Assembly (NCBI GenBank): GCA_945862495.1
Contig: CAMAYM010000097.1
Coordinates: 1 to 9,507 of the forward strand
Length of the DNA stretch: 9,507 bases
From: Bordetella parapertussis
Lineage (GTDB): Bacteria; Pseudomonadota; Gammaproteobacteria; Burkholderiales; Burkholderiaceae_B
Direction of reading: 5' to 3'
Shown here: positions 1-6,684 of the stretch, in pieces
How positions within the stretch are numbered: the stretch's first letter is position 1
Layout of the letters: every line of letters begins with the position of its first letter
The notes under the pieces: generated by a model
Told to the model about the DNA's origin: nothing
Databases searched by the model: none
Seen by the model: only the letters and a program-made list of their open reading frames with translations
Program-made: the position numbers and the translations under genes

Positions 1-964
1 AGACATGGTCGCGAGTATCGATCGTCAAAAGAAAACCGTTCAGCTTGCTTCAGGCCAAACTGTTAAATATGACAAACTTGTCTTGTCACCTGGCATTGGT
101 CTGATGATGGACAAGATCGAGGGTCTCGAGGCGGCAAACAAAGCGGGCGTGACACTCCAGGCATGGAAAGCAGGTGCCGAGACCACAGCCCTGCACAAGC
201 AGATTGCAGAGATGCGTGATGGTGGTGTGTTTGCATTGAGTATTCCCCTCGCGCCTTATCGCTGCCCTCCAGGACCTTATGAGCGCGTATGCCAGGTCGC
301 CAATTATCTTCAGAAACATAAGCCAAAATCGAAAGTCTTGGTGTTTGACGCAAACCAAGATGTGACCTCAAAGGGAAAGCTGTTTAAGGAGGCATGGGCC
401 AAGCTTTACCCAGGCATCATTCAATATACGCCCGAGCACAATGTGACGGCTATTGATGCCAAAACACGCACGATCAAATTTGAAGTGCAAGAAGACGTCA
501 AGGCTGATGTGTTGAATATTTTGCCACCTATGCGTGCCGGTGACTTGATTGTGAAATCAGGGCTTGCGGATGCGAATGCAAGATGGTCGAACGTGAACTT
601 CTTAAATTTCGAATCAGTTGCTGCAAAAGACATTCATATTATTGGTGACTCGATACAAGTCGCTCCTCTAATGCCAAAGTCAGGCCATATGGCCAATCAG
701 CATGCCAAGGTGACTGCGGCAGCAATCATCGCTGAGTTGAGTGGTTTTGCGGTTAATCCACAACCGGTATTGACCAACACGTGTTACAGCTTTGTCAATG
801 CAACGGACGTGGTTCACGTCGCCAGCGTTCATCAATACGTGCCAGCAGAAAAGACCTTTAAGACAGTTCCTGGATCGGGCGGTTTGTCGCCTGCACCTAC
901 TGCACTTGAGGGAACGTATGCATGGGGTTGGGCCAAAAATATCTGGGCAGATAGTTTGGTTTAA
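1..964 (+). CDS. Flavocytochrome c sulfide dehydrogenase-type flavoprotein (FccB/SoxF family), 5'-truncated by the window edge
   Basis: This is an FAD-dependent oxidoreductase of the sulfide dehydrogenase flavoprotein family. Such proteins oxidise sulfide or sulfur compounds in the periplasm and pass electrons to a c-type cytochrome. The reading frame is open to the left edge, so the ATG at position 5 is probably internal. About 319 residues are visible of a family length near 420, and the N-terminal signal and first FAD-binding motif are missing. Counting from that ATG, YRCPPGPYERVC carries Cys87 and Cys96, and TNTCYSF carries Cys260. The 87-to-260 spacing is close to that of the redox disulfide beside the flavin in characterised members. 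HIIGDSI followed by PLMPKSGHMANQHAK (about 211-235) is the second FAD-contact region. The stop is TAA at 962-964, followed by a strong terminator. The cytochrome partner is not in view and would have to lie upstream. The family is confident; the exact substrate is inference. Confidence 0.85.
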   Translation, partial: DMVASIDRQKKTVQLASGQTVKYDKLVLSPGIGLMMDKIEGLEAANKAGVTLQAWKAGAETTALHKQIAEMRDGGVFALSIPLAPYRCPPGPYERVCQVANYLQKHKPKSKVLVFDANQDVTSKGKLFKEAWAKLYPGIIQYTPEHNVTAIDAKTRTIKFEVQEDVKADVLNILPPMRAGDLIVKSGLADANARWSNVNFLNFESVAAKDIHIIGDSIQVAPLMPKSGHMANQHAKVTAAAIIAELSGFAVNPQPVLTNTCYSFVNATDVVHVASVHQYVPAEKTFKTVPGSGGLSPAPTALEGTYAWGWAKNIWADSLV

Positions 965-994
965 AACAGTTGCTATAAAACTGCAGTCCAAAAC

Positions 995-1028
995 AAAAAG
1001 CTGTCAGGCGAAAACCTGGCAGCTTTTT
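995..1028. terminator. Bidirectional Rho-independent terminator shared by the flavoprotein gene and tRNA-Thr
   Basis: The left arm AAAAAGCTGTCAGG (995-1008) pairs with the right arm CCTGGCAGCTTTTT (1015-1028) around a 6-nt loop. This gives 14 pairs, one of them G·U on one strand. The A-run on one side and the T-run on the other give a terminal U-tract in both directions. It lies 31 bp after the flavoprotein stop and 7 bp past the 3' end of the convergent tRNA, so it can end both transcripts. Confidence 0.9.
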
Positions 1029-1034
1029 AATTTA

Positions 1035-1110
1035 TGGTGCCGGAGAAAGGAATCGAACCCTCGACCTTCTCATTACAAGTGAGCTGCTCTACCAACTGAG
1101 CTACTCCGGC
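1035..1110 (-). tRNA. tRNA-Thr (anticodon UGU)
   Basis: The minus strand folds as a complete 76-nt cloverleaf. The acceptor is GCCGGAG/CTCCGGC, the D-arm is GCTC/GAGC around AGTTGGTA, and the anticodon loop is CTTGTAA, giving anticodon TGT (Thr, reading ACA and probably other ACN codons). The variable region is AGGTC and the T-loop is TTCGATT. The discriminator is A, and CCA is encoded in the DNA. The outermost anticodon-stem pair (27-43) is G/A rather than Watson-Crick. The T-stem contains two G·U pairs. Nothing suggests a pseudogene. It lies downstream of sspB in the same orientation but has its own likely -10 element. Confidence 0.96.
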
Positions 1111-1111
1111 A

Positions 1112-1131
1112 TTTAGACTCTCGGGTCTAAA
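1112..1131 (-). other. Hairpin in the 5' leader abutting the mature tRNA-Thr end
   Basis: A perfect 7-bp inverted repeat, TTTAGAC/GTCTAAA with a 6-nt loop, lies in the predicted tRNA precursor leader. Only one nucleotide (1111) separates it from tRNA position 1. No U-tract follows, so it is not a standard terminator for sspB. It could affect 5' processing by RNase P, but that is inference. Confidence 0.5.
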
Positions 1132-1149
1132 ACTTCAACAACGGACAGA

Positions 1150-1155
1150 ATTATA
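1150..1155 (-). promoter_or_regulatory. Probable -10 element (TATAAT) for tRNA-Thr
   Basis: A perfect TATAAT on the minus strand lies 39 bp upstream of the mature tRNA, in the 78-bp gap after sspB. The -35 region at 16-18 bp spacing does not match consensus well (AAGAAC or similar). Initiation would give a leader of about 30 nt containing the 1112-1131 hairpin. Read-through from sspAB is an alternative source of the tRNA. Confidence 0.45.
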
Positions 1156-1188
1156 AATGATTTGTAGAAAACGTTCTTGAGAGATTCG

Positions 1189-1626
1189 TTATTTGACGAT
1201 GGAAAGCTTTGGGCGCTTATTTTCAGGTGGTTTGGGTTCGTCTGAGTCAGGCGAATCGTTCTCTTGCAAACTTGCAAGATTAGCGTTTTGGACGAGGGGA
1301 GCGGCGGAGGTCGAGGCTTCTGCTTCAAAGCCCATACCTGCACCAGTTTCGCGCGCATAGATCGCAACAATAGTCGCAATCGGCACATATAGATTCTCAG
1401 TCACACCACTAAATCTAGCCTGAAACTCAACGGCCTCGTTACCGATGACGAGGCGATTGGTCGCCAAAGCACCGATGTTGAGTGTGATTTGACCGTCACG
1501 GACATGCGCGTGAGGTACCAGAGTGTTCGCATCAACCTGCACAACAATCTGAGGTGTGTAACCATTGTCCGTACACCACTCGTGCAAAGCACGAAGCATG
1601 TACGGTTTCGTGGATGATTCAGCCAT
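1189..1626 (-). CDS. sspB: SspB, ClpXP protease specificity-enhancing factor
   Basis: SspB is the cytoplasmic adaptor that binds ssrA-tagged proteins from stalled ribosomes and hands them to ClpXP. The protein has 145 residues. The N-terminal substrate-binding domain begins KPYMLRALHEWCTDNGYTP (about residues 7-25), and family-typical segments follow up to about residue 100. A flexible acidic, proline-containing linker covers roughly 115-137. The last eight residues, RPKLSIVK (138-145), match the ClpX-docking tail of the family, so the tethering end is intact. The start follows the sspA stop by 11 bp and lacks an obvious Shine-Dalgarno sequence, suggesting translational coupling to sspA. The pairing with sspA is the classic operon arrangement. 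Confidence 0.95.
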   Translation of the reverse strand: MAESSTKPYMLRALHEWCTDNGYTPQIVVQVDANTLVPHAHVRDGQITLNIGALATNRLVIGNEAVEFQARFSGVTENLYVPIATIVAIYARETGAGMGFEAEASTSAAPLVQNANLASLQENDSPDSDEPKPPENKRPKLSIVK

Positions 1627-1637
1627 GGTGGTAGCGC

Positions 1638-2249
1638 TTAGCGGCGCATCACCTTTTCAGATGGTGTCAGCGCTTCGATGTAAGCCGGACGTGAAAAAAT
1701 ACGCTCGCCATACTTTTGGATCGGTGCAGCTGTTTTAGGCAACTCAATACCGTAGTGATCCAAGCGCCACAAGAGTGGGGCCATGGCCACGTCGAGCATC
1801 GTGAACTCTTCGCCAAGCATATATTTATTTTTGAGTAACAGAGGTGCAAGCTGCGACAGGCGATCGCGAACAGCTGCGCGCGAAATATTCAGACGCTTTT
1901 CATCACCGCGAATAGATCTGTCCTCAAGGGCGGCCACGTGAATAAACAGTTCTTTTTCAAAGTTGTACAAGAACAGTCGTGTCCGAGCACGCATCACAGG
2001 ATCAGCAGGCATCAGTTGGGGGTGAGGAAAACGCTCATCGATATATTCGTTGATGATGTTTGACTCATACAGAATCAGATCACGTTCAACCAAGATAGGT
2101 ACTTGGCCGTAAGGATTCATGACGGAGATGTCTTCGGGCTTGTTGTACAAGTCAATGTCACGGATTTCAAAATCCATACCTTTTTCAAACAACACAAAGC
2201 GGCAGCGATGTGAGAAAGGGCAGGTGGTGCCGGAGTAAAGGACCATCAT
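1638..2249 (-). CDS. sspA: SspA, stringent starvation protein A (GST-fold RNA polymerase-associated protein)
   Basis: SspA has a glutathione S-transferase fold without classical GST activity. In enterobacteria it binds RNA polymerase and affects stationary-phase, acid-stress and virulence transcription. The protein has 203 residues. The N-terminal thioredoxin-like half contains TTCPFSHRCR (8-17) and the cis-proline segment NPYGQVPIL (45-53), followed by ESN (62-64). PHP at 75-77 matches the conserved surface patch required for SspA function in E. coli. The C-terminal half is the helical GST domain. The gene starts with tandem ATGs (2249 and 2246), and a weak purine stretch (AGGACGGA) lies upstream. 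sspB follows by 11 bp. The petC terminator ends only about 35 bp upstream, leaving little room for a separate promoter. Confidence 0.95.
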   Translation of the reverse strand: MMVLYSGTTCPFSHRCRFVLFEKGMDFEIRDIDLYNKPEDISVMNPYGQVPILVERDLILYESNIINEYIDERFPHPQLMPADPVMRARTRLFLYNFEKELFIHVAALEDRSIRGDEKRLNISRAAVRDRLSQLAPLLLKNKYMLGEEFTMLDVAMAPLLWRLDHYGIELPKTAAPIQKYGERIFSRPAYIEALTPSEKVMRR

Positions 2250-2283
2250 GATGGATATCCGTCCTAAAAATAGATACTGATAG

Positions 2284-2324
2284 AAAAAGCAAAAAGCCAG
2301 CGTCTACGACTTGCAGACGCTGGC
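2284..2324 (-). terminator. Rho-independent terminator of petABC
   Basis: Reading the minus strand, GCCAGCGTCT and AGACGCTGGC form a perfect 10-bp stem with a 9-nt loop. TTTTTGCTTTTT follows immediately. It begins 13 bp after the petC stop, so it ends the bc1 operon. On the plus strand no T-run follows, so it is directional. Confidence 0.9.
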
Positions 2325-2337
2325 CCAAGTCAATAAC

Positions 2338-3189
2338 TTACTTAACGTGTTTCCAGAACGAAGCGTTCAGGCGCCAAGCAATGAGGAAAAAGATTCCGAG
2401 AAACAATAACACCCAGACACCGATCTGTTTGCGCTTTTGCTGAATGGGTTCGGCCATCCAAGTCATAAAGCCAGTCAGATCAGCCATCTCTCGGTCATAC
2501 GTCGTTGCACGCTGAGGATCCAAAGGTTTGAACTTGTGGTCAACAGAGGGCTTGCCTTTGTAATTGGCGAGCGGCTCTGCCTTAGAGGTAACATAACCCG
2601 CAGAATCATAGGTTGTCACAACACGCTCCCACCCAGCTGGTTTGTCAGCGTGTGCGGAGGTTTTCTGCGTGGTGGTAACCGTCATTTCACGTTGACCCTG
2701 ACGTTCCCACAAAACATGCGGCATACCAGCGTTCGGGAAGGCTAAGTTATTCCAGCCGGTAGGCTTGCTTGTATCGCGGTAAAAGGTACGCAGATAGGTA
2801 TAGATGTAGTCAGACCCTGATGGTCCGGCATTGATGGATTTGGCGCGTGCCATTAAGGACAAATCTGGTGGCGTTGCGCCAAACCATGTTTTGCCATCTT
2901 TGACAGATACAGAACCCATCATTAAGTCACCGACTTTTTCACCAGTGAACAACAAGCTTTCACGGATCTGTTGGTCAGTCAGACCGATATCCTTGAGTTT
3001 GTTGTAGCGCATAGCGGAAGCGCTGTGACAGTTTAGGCAGTAGTTCACGAATAGCTTCGCACCATTTTGGAGAGAGGCAACATCGTTGATGCGATCTGGT
3101 GCGCGCTCAAGCGGGAAGTCTCCGCCAGCGGCGGAGGCGCCAGTGCATGTGATCACTAGGGCAAGAGCACAAAGCAGCTTCTTGATCAT
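2338..3189 (-). CDS. petC: Cytochrome c1 subunit of ubiquinol-cytochrome c reductase
   Basis: This is the heme c-bearing subunit of the bc1 complex, which takes electrons from the Rieske protein and gives them to soluble cytochrome c. Using the ATG at 3189 the protein has 283 residues. It has a signal peptide at about 1-20 (MIKK, hydrophobic core, then GASA/AGG). The heme site is CLNCH (51-55). Met156 in AGMPHVLWE is the likely axial ligand. A C-terminal membrane anchor lies at about 256-272, followed by a short basic cytoplasmic tail. I chose 3189 because CGGA sits 6 nt upstream of it. The ATG two codons earlier (3195) has that motif directly against it. A longer in-frame extension to 3264 overlaps petB and is unlikely. 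It is the last gene of petABC, 25 bp after petB. Confidence 0.96.
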   Translation of the reverse strand: MIKKLLCALALVITCTGASAAGGDFPLERAPDRINDVASLQNGAKLFVNYCLNCHSASAMRYNKLKDIGLTDQQIRESLLFTGEKVGDLMMGSVSVKDGKTWFGATPPDLSLMARAKSINAGPSGSDYIYTYLRTFYRDTSKPTGWNNLAFPNAGMPHVLWERQGQREMTVTTTQKTSAHADKPAGWERVVTTYDSAGYVTSKAEPLANYKGKPSVDHKFKPLDPQRATTYDREMADLTGFMTWMAEPIQQKRKQIGVWVLLFLGIFFLIAWRLNASFWKHVK

Positions 3190-3214
3190 GGTCATTCCGT
3201 AAATAAAGTTAAGC

Positions 3215-4594
3215 TCAATGTGCGTGGAACGTGACACGGTCAGGGACCGGTTTGAATGTTCCAAGGCGACTCCAAACAGGCATCAGCAAGAAGAAACCCA
3301 AATAAATGAGTGTTCCGATTTGCGACATCAAGTTAAAAATGTCAGTCGGTGCTTGCGTACCTAAATAGCCCAATACGATAAAGTTGACAAAGAAAATGCC
3401 GTAAAGCACTTTGTGCCAGCTTGGACGATAGCGAATCGATTTGACGGGGCTGTAATCGAGCCAGGGGAGGAAGAACAACAGAACGACTGAGCCGCCCATT
3501 GCCACCACACCCCAGAACTTTGCGTCGATTGCACGTAACAGAACGGCAACGACGATTAGCACCACTGGAACGATCAGCTTAGCAATGCCCTTGGTCTTGA
3601 AGAACATCACGATAGCAGCCAGCACGGAAGCGCCTGCTAACACCCAAGTAAAGTCATCGGTGGTGGCGCGTAGCATGGAGTAAAAAGGTGTGAAATACCA
3701 GACAGGCGCAATATGTAGCGGTGTCTTTAGCGGGTCGGCCGGTAAGAAGTTGTTGAACTCCAGGAAGTAGCCTCCCATCTCAGGGGCGAAGAGCACAATC
3801 GCCATGAAGATGATCATGAAACCGGCCAGACCAACAACGTCATGCACCGTGTAGTAAGGGTGGAAGGGGATGCCATCCAAAGGACGTCCATGCTTGTCTT
3901 TTTTGGCCTTGATGTCCACGCCATCGGGGTTGTTTGAACCCACTTCATGCAAAGCGATGATATGCGCTGCAACCAGGCCGAGTAGCACCAGAGGAATTGC
4001 AATCACGTGGAAAGCAAAGAAGCGATTAAGTGTTGCATCAGAAACGACATAGTCGCCACGAATCCAGATGGAAAGCTCAGGTCCGATAAAAGGAATGGCA
4101 GAAAACAAGTTAACAATCACCTGCGCGCCCCAGAAGGACATCTGGCCCCAAGGCAGGAGATAGCCAAAGAACGCCTCAGCCATTAGGCACAGGAAAATAC
4201 CAACGCCGAAAATCCAGACGAGCTCGCGTGGCTTGCGGTAAGAGCCGTAAATGAGTGCGCGCGTCATGTGCAAATAGACCACAACAAAGAACATCGACGC
4301 GCCGGTTGAGTGCATATAGCGGATGAACCAGCCGCCCGGGACTTCGCGCATGATGTACTCAACGGACTGAAATGCGTATTGCGCATCGGGCTTGTAGTGC
4401 ATGACGAGGAAAATACCCGTCACAATTTGCAGTACGAGCACCACAAGAGAGAGCGCGCCAAAAAAGTACCAAAAATTAAAATTTTTCGGTGCGTAATATT
4501 CAGATAAATGCGCTTTGTATGTAGAGGTCAGCGGGAAACGCTGATCTATCCATCCTAAAAGTCCAGTCGTTTCGACGGATTTTTCGCCAGCCAT
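3215..4594 (-). CDS. petB: Cytochrome b subunit of ubiquinol-cytochrome c reductase
   Basis: This membrane subunit of the bc1 complex contains the quinol-oxidation (Qo) and quinone-reduction (Qi) sites and two b hemes. At 459 residues it is the fused form, with the N-terminal four-helix core and C-terminal helices in one chain. Helix B ligands are His95 and His109, in YMHSTG and YLHMTR. Helix D ligands are His196 and His211, in FHVIAI and AAHIIALH. That helix D pair is 15 residues apart, against 14 in helix B. The Qo motif is PVWY (297-300) rather than the mitochondrial PEWY. Several hydrophobic helices follow to about residue 440. The start has a good Shine-Dalgarno sequence (AGGAG, 7 nt upstream). 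It sits between petA and petC and must be co-expressed with them. Confidence 0.97.
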   Translation of the reverse strand: MAGEKSVETTGLLGWIDQRFPLTSTYKAHLSEYYAPKNFNFWYFFGALSLVVLVLQIVTGIFLVMHYKPDAQYAFQSVEYIMREVPGGWFIRYMHSTGASMFFVVVYLHMTRALIYGSYRKPRELVWIFGVGIFLCLMAEAFFGYLLPWGQMSFWGAQVIVNLFSAIPFIGPELSIWIRGDYVVSDATLNRFFAFHVIAIPLVLLGLVAAHIIALHEVGSNNPDGVDIKAKKDKHGRPLDGIPFHPYYTVHDVVGLAGFMIIFMAIVLFAPEMGGYFLEFNNFLPADPLKTPLHIAPVWYFTPFYSMLRATTDDFTWVLAGASVLAAIVMFFKTKGIAKLIVPVVLIVVAVLLRAIDAKFWGVVAMGGSVVLLFFLPWLDYSPVKSIRYRPSWHKVLYGIFFVNFIVLGYLGTQAPTDIFNLMSQIGTLIYLGFFLLMPVWSRLGTFKPVPDRVTFHAH

Positions 4595-4651
4595 GGAATG
4601 GCTCCTTTACTTTAATCAGTGTCGCAATGTGCGATGTTAATCAAAGGCCGA

Positions 4652-5293
4652 TCAGGCCTTGTTGTTTTCGTCAACACCGATGATGATACGGGTGTCGCTC
4701 AAGTACTGGTAGGGGGGTACTTCTAGGTTGTCAGGCGCAGGCTTGTTTTTATAAACACGACCAGCCATATCAAATGTCGAACCATGACATGGGCATAAAA
4801 AACCGCCATCCCAGTTATCGGGGAGACTAGGCTGAGGACCTGTTTGAAACTTAGGTGTCGGCGCACATCCAAGGTGCGAGCAGATCCCTACGGCTACAAA
4901 CATATCGGGCTTACGCGAGCGCCATTCATTTTTGGCATATGGCGGTGTGTAGCCTGGACGGGTGGAGTTGGGGTCCGCGAGAAAGGGATCATTTTGCTTT
5001 AGTGCCGCCAACTGTTCTTTGGTGCGATGAAGCACCCAAACAGGTTTGCCGCGCCATTCAACGGTACGCATCTCGCCCAGAGGGATGGTGCTAATGTCGA
5101 CTTCAACGGGCGCACCTGCAGCGCGGGCCTTTTCAGACGGCGCAAACGTGCTGACGAAGGGAACGGCTAATGCTGCTCCGGCAACACCACCTACGGCACA
5201 GGTCGTGCCAATCCAAAAGCGGCGCGAGGGGTCGGCGGGCAGGGTTTGGGGAACCGCGCCATCGTCGTCATGCACAATCGAATCCTGACTCAT
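4652..5293 (-). CDS. petA: Rieske iron-sulfur subunit of ubiquinol-cytochrome c reductase
   Basis: This [2Fe-2S] subunit takes the first electron from ubiquinol at the Qo site and moves it to cytochrome c1. The protein has 213 residues. A twin-arginine motif, SRRFWIG (Arg24-Arg25), precedes a single hydrophobic anchor at about 27-50, the usual uncleaved Tat signal-anchor of bacterial Rieske proteins. Cluster ligands are in CSHLGC (Cys138, His140) and CPCHGS (Cys167, His170), with Cys143 and Cys169 placed for the stabilising disulfide. The C-terminal PPYQYL region is also family-typical. The start has AGGA 7 nt upstream. It is the first gene of petABC, 57 bp before petB, and is divergent from mscL. 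Its membrane insertion should depend on TatABC, encoded at 7321-8927. Confidence 0.97.
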   Translation of the reverse strand: MSQDSIVHDDDGAVPQTLPADPSRRFWIGTTCAVGGVAGAALAVPFVSTFAPSEKARAAGAPVEVDISTIPLGEMRTVEWRGKPVWVLHRTKEQLAALKQNDPFLADPNSTRPGYTPPYAKNEWRSRKPDMFVAVGICSHLGCAPTPKFQTGPQPSLPDNWDGGFLCPCHGSTFDMAGRVYKNKPAPDNLEVPPYQYLSDTRIIIGVDENNKA

Positions 5294-5357
5294 CTTGCTA
5301 TCCTCATTACAGCCAACGCGGTCAAGCGCACACGTTGAAGTCTTGTTTACACCGAAC

Positions 5358-5386
5358 TTGTTACAAATTTTCTAACCTCTTATTAT
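5358..5386 (+). promoter_or_regulatory. Sigma-70-type promoter for mscL
   Basis: TTGTTA (5358-5363) and TATTAT (5381-5386) are separated by exactly 17 bp. Both are close to consensus. They point to a start near 5393, about 34 bp before the mscL ATG. Confidence 0.6.
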
Positions 5387-5387
5387 A
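5382..5387 (-). promoter_or_regulatory. Possible -10 (TATAAT) for petABC, overlapping the mscL -10
   Basis: The minus strand reads a perfect TATAAT here, so this hexamer and the mscL TATTAT share five bases on opposite strands. The -35 at 17 bp spacing is poor (TGTAAG). A transcript from here would have a petA leader of roughly 80 nt. Other petA promoters in the 133-bp divergent region are possible, but I see no better match. Confidence 0.35.
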
Positions 5388-5426
5388 GCCTCACGACGAA
5401 CACACTTACATCAGGGGAATCAAGAA

Positions 5427-5876
5427 ATGAGTCAAGCAAGTGGGTTTTTAAAGGAATTTCGTGCCTTCGCGGTTCGGGGCAACATGGTAGACCTCGCAAT
5501 CGGTGTAATTGTTGGGGCGGCCTTTAGCAAAATTGTGGATTCGTTGGTCAAAGACATCATTATGCCGCTCGTGAATTTTCTGGTTGGAGGGGCGATGGAC
5601 TTTAGTAATAAATTTCTCGTCTTGTCTCGGCCAGCAGATTATGCCGGCCCAGAAACGTATGCGGATTTAACTAAAGCGGGTGCGACTATTTTTGCGTGGG
5701 GCAATTTCGTCACGATTGTGATTAATTTCGTTTTGCTCGCGTTTGTGATTTTTTGGATGGTCAAAGCCATTAACAAAGCACGAAGCAAAATGGATCTTGA
5801 AGCAGAAGTCGCAGCCCCTAAAATCACAGAGGATGTGTTGCTTTTACGCGAAATTCGCGACTCTTTAAAGAAATAG
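5427..5876 (+). CDS. mscL: MscL, large-conductance mechanosensitive channel
   Basis: MscL is an inner-membrane homopentamer that opens under membrane tension to release solutes after hypo-osmotic shock. The protein has 149 residues, slightly longer than E. coli MscL (136). The amphipathic N-terminal helix GFLKEFRAFAVRGN (6-19) leads into TM1 at about 20-48, which has the gate sequence DLAIGVIVGAAFSKIV. The periplasmic loop covers about 50-88. TM2 is at about 92-113, and the C-terminal cytoplasmic bundle ends in TEDVLLLREIRDSL. AGGGG lies 8-10 nt before the ATG. It has its own promoter, is divergent from petA, and is tail to tail with nif3 with 15 bp between stops. No clear terminator separates the two. 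Confidence 0.97.
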   Translation: MSQASGFLKEFRAFAVRGNMVDLAIGVIVGAAFSKIVDSLVKDIIMPLVNFLVGGAMDFSNKFLVLSRPADYAGPETYADLTKAGATIFAWGNFVTIVINFVLLAFVIFWMVKAINKARSKMDLEAEVAAPKITEDVLLLREIRDSLKK

Positions 5877-5891
5877 TCTACACGACCAAGG

Positions 5892-6650
5892 TTAGACGGG
5901 ATTGTCGATATCGACAAAATCGACACGAATGCCAAACTCTTTTTGGATGGCATTGCCGAGTGCTTGCACGCCGTAGCGCTCAGTAGCATGGTGTCCGGCA
6001 CTAATAAAGCCGACACCAGCCTCGCGTGCCAAGTGAACAGTAGGCTCAGAGATCTCGCCAGTGATAAATACTTGGGCACCGGCATCAATGGCGTGAGTCA
6101 TCATGCTTTGGGCAGCGCCCGTGCACCATGCCAGTCGATGCGCAGGCATACTGGGGTCGCCAATGACTTGGGGCGTGCGACCTAAAGCGTGCTCAACTTT
6201 CGCTGCAACCTCACCAAGCGTAGTCGATCCGGGCATTTGGCCTAGCCAAATCAGGCTATTAGGTCCAATAGTTTCTTGCGAGGGGGTGAGCTGAAGCACA
6301 CGCGCGAGTTGAGCATTATTTCCAAGCTCGGGGTGGGCATCAAGGGGTAGGTGAAACGCAAGTAAATTAATGTTGTTCGCCAACACGCTTGCGAGCCTAG
6401 TCTTGCGGATGCCTACGATACGCGAGTCTTCGCCTTTCCAGAACCAACCATGATGAACGAGAAGCGCATCTGCATCCCGTGCTATCGCAACATCGATCAA
6501 GGCTTGGCTTGCTGTCACACCCGTCACAATGTGTGAAATCGATGTTGTGCCTTCTACCTGTAAACCATTCGGGCAGTAGTCATTGAAGGCAGGGGTATTG
6601 AGCTTGGCGTCTAGCCAAGCACAGAGGTCGCGCGTTGCAATCGATTTCAT
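5892..6650 (-). CDS. Nif3-like dinuclear metal-center protein (YbgI/DUF34 family)
   Basis: This family forms hexameric toroids with a dinuclear metal site. Its members have been linked to GTP cyclohydrolase I-like folds, but the cellular role is unsettled. From the ATG at 6650 the protein has 252 residues, the usual length (E. coli YbgI is 247). Likely metal ligands are His66-His67 in LLVHHGWFW, Asp104 in HLPLDAHP, and His220/His221 and Glu224 in SAGHHATERYG. GEISEP (199-204) is another family motif. I chose 6650 because MKSIATRDLCAWLD aligns with the family N-terminus and GGGAC precedes it. The frame is open to 6755, but that extension overlaps the upstream regulator and is probably not translated. 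It lies 34 bp after the XRE gene and may share its transcript. Confidence 0.93.
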   Translation of the reverse strand: MKSIATRDLCAWLDAKLNTPAFNDYCPNGLQVEGTTSISHIVTGVTASQALIDVAIARDADALLVHHGWFWKGEDSRIVGIRKTRLASVLANNINLLAFHLPLDAHPELGNNAQLARVLQLTPSQETIGPNSLIWLGQMPGSTTLGEVAAKVEHALGRTPQVIGDPSMPAHRLAWCTGAAQSMMTHAIDAGAQVFITGEISEPTVHLAREAGVGFISAGHHATERYGVQALGNAIQKEFGIRVDFVDIDNPV

Positions 6651-6684
6651 AACGTCCCAAATGCAGCTGCAGCGATTGAGGCAG

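Noticed and set aside
3190..3264. Longer petC frame starting inside petB
   Set aside because: A hydrophobic signal peptide begins exactly at MIKKLL (3189), with CGGA 6 nt before it. The extension is just petB sequence in another frame.
4855..5388. Plus-strand open frames across petA
   Set aside because: They lie opposite a strongly conserved Rieske gene, resemble no family and have no ribosome-binding sites. Antisense shadows.
5876..5897. GTCTA…TAGAC dyad between the mscL and nif3 stops as a convergent terminator
   Set aside because: Only 5 bp of stem with a 12-nt loop and no T-run on either side.
5904..5915. Perfect 12-bp palindrome GTCGATATCGAC
   Set aside because: It lies within the codons for VDID near the Nif3 C-terminus, and the dyad follows from the GTC-GAT-ATC-GAC codons. 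No U-tract or regulatory context.
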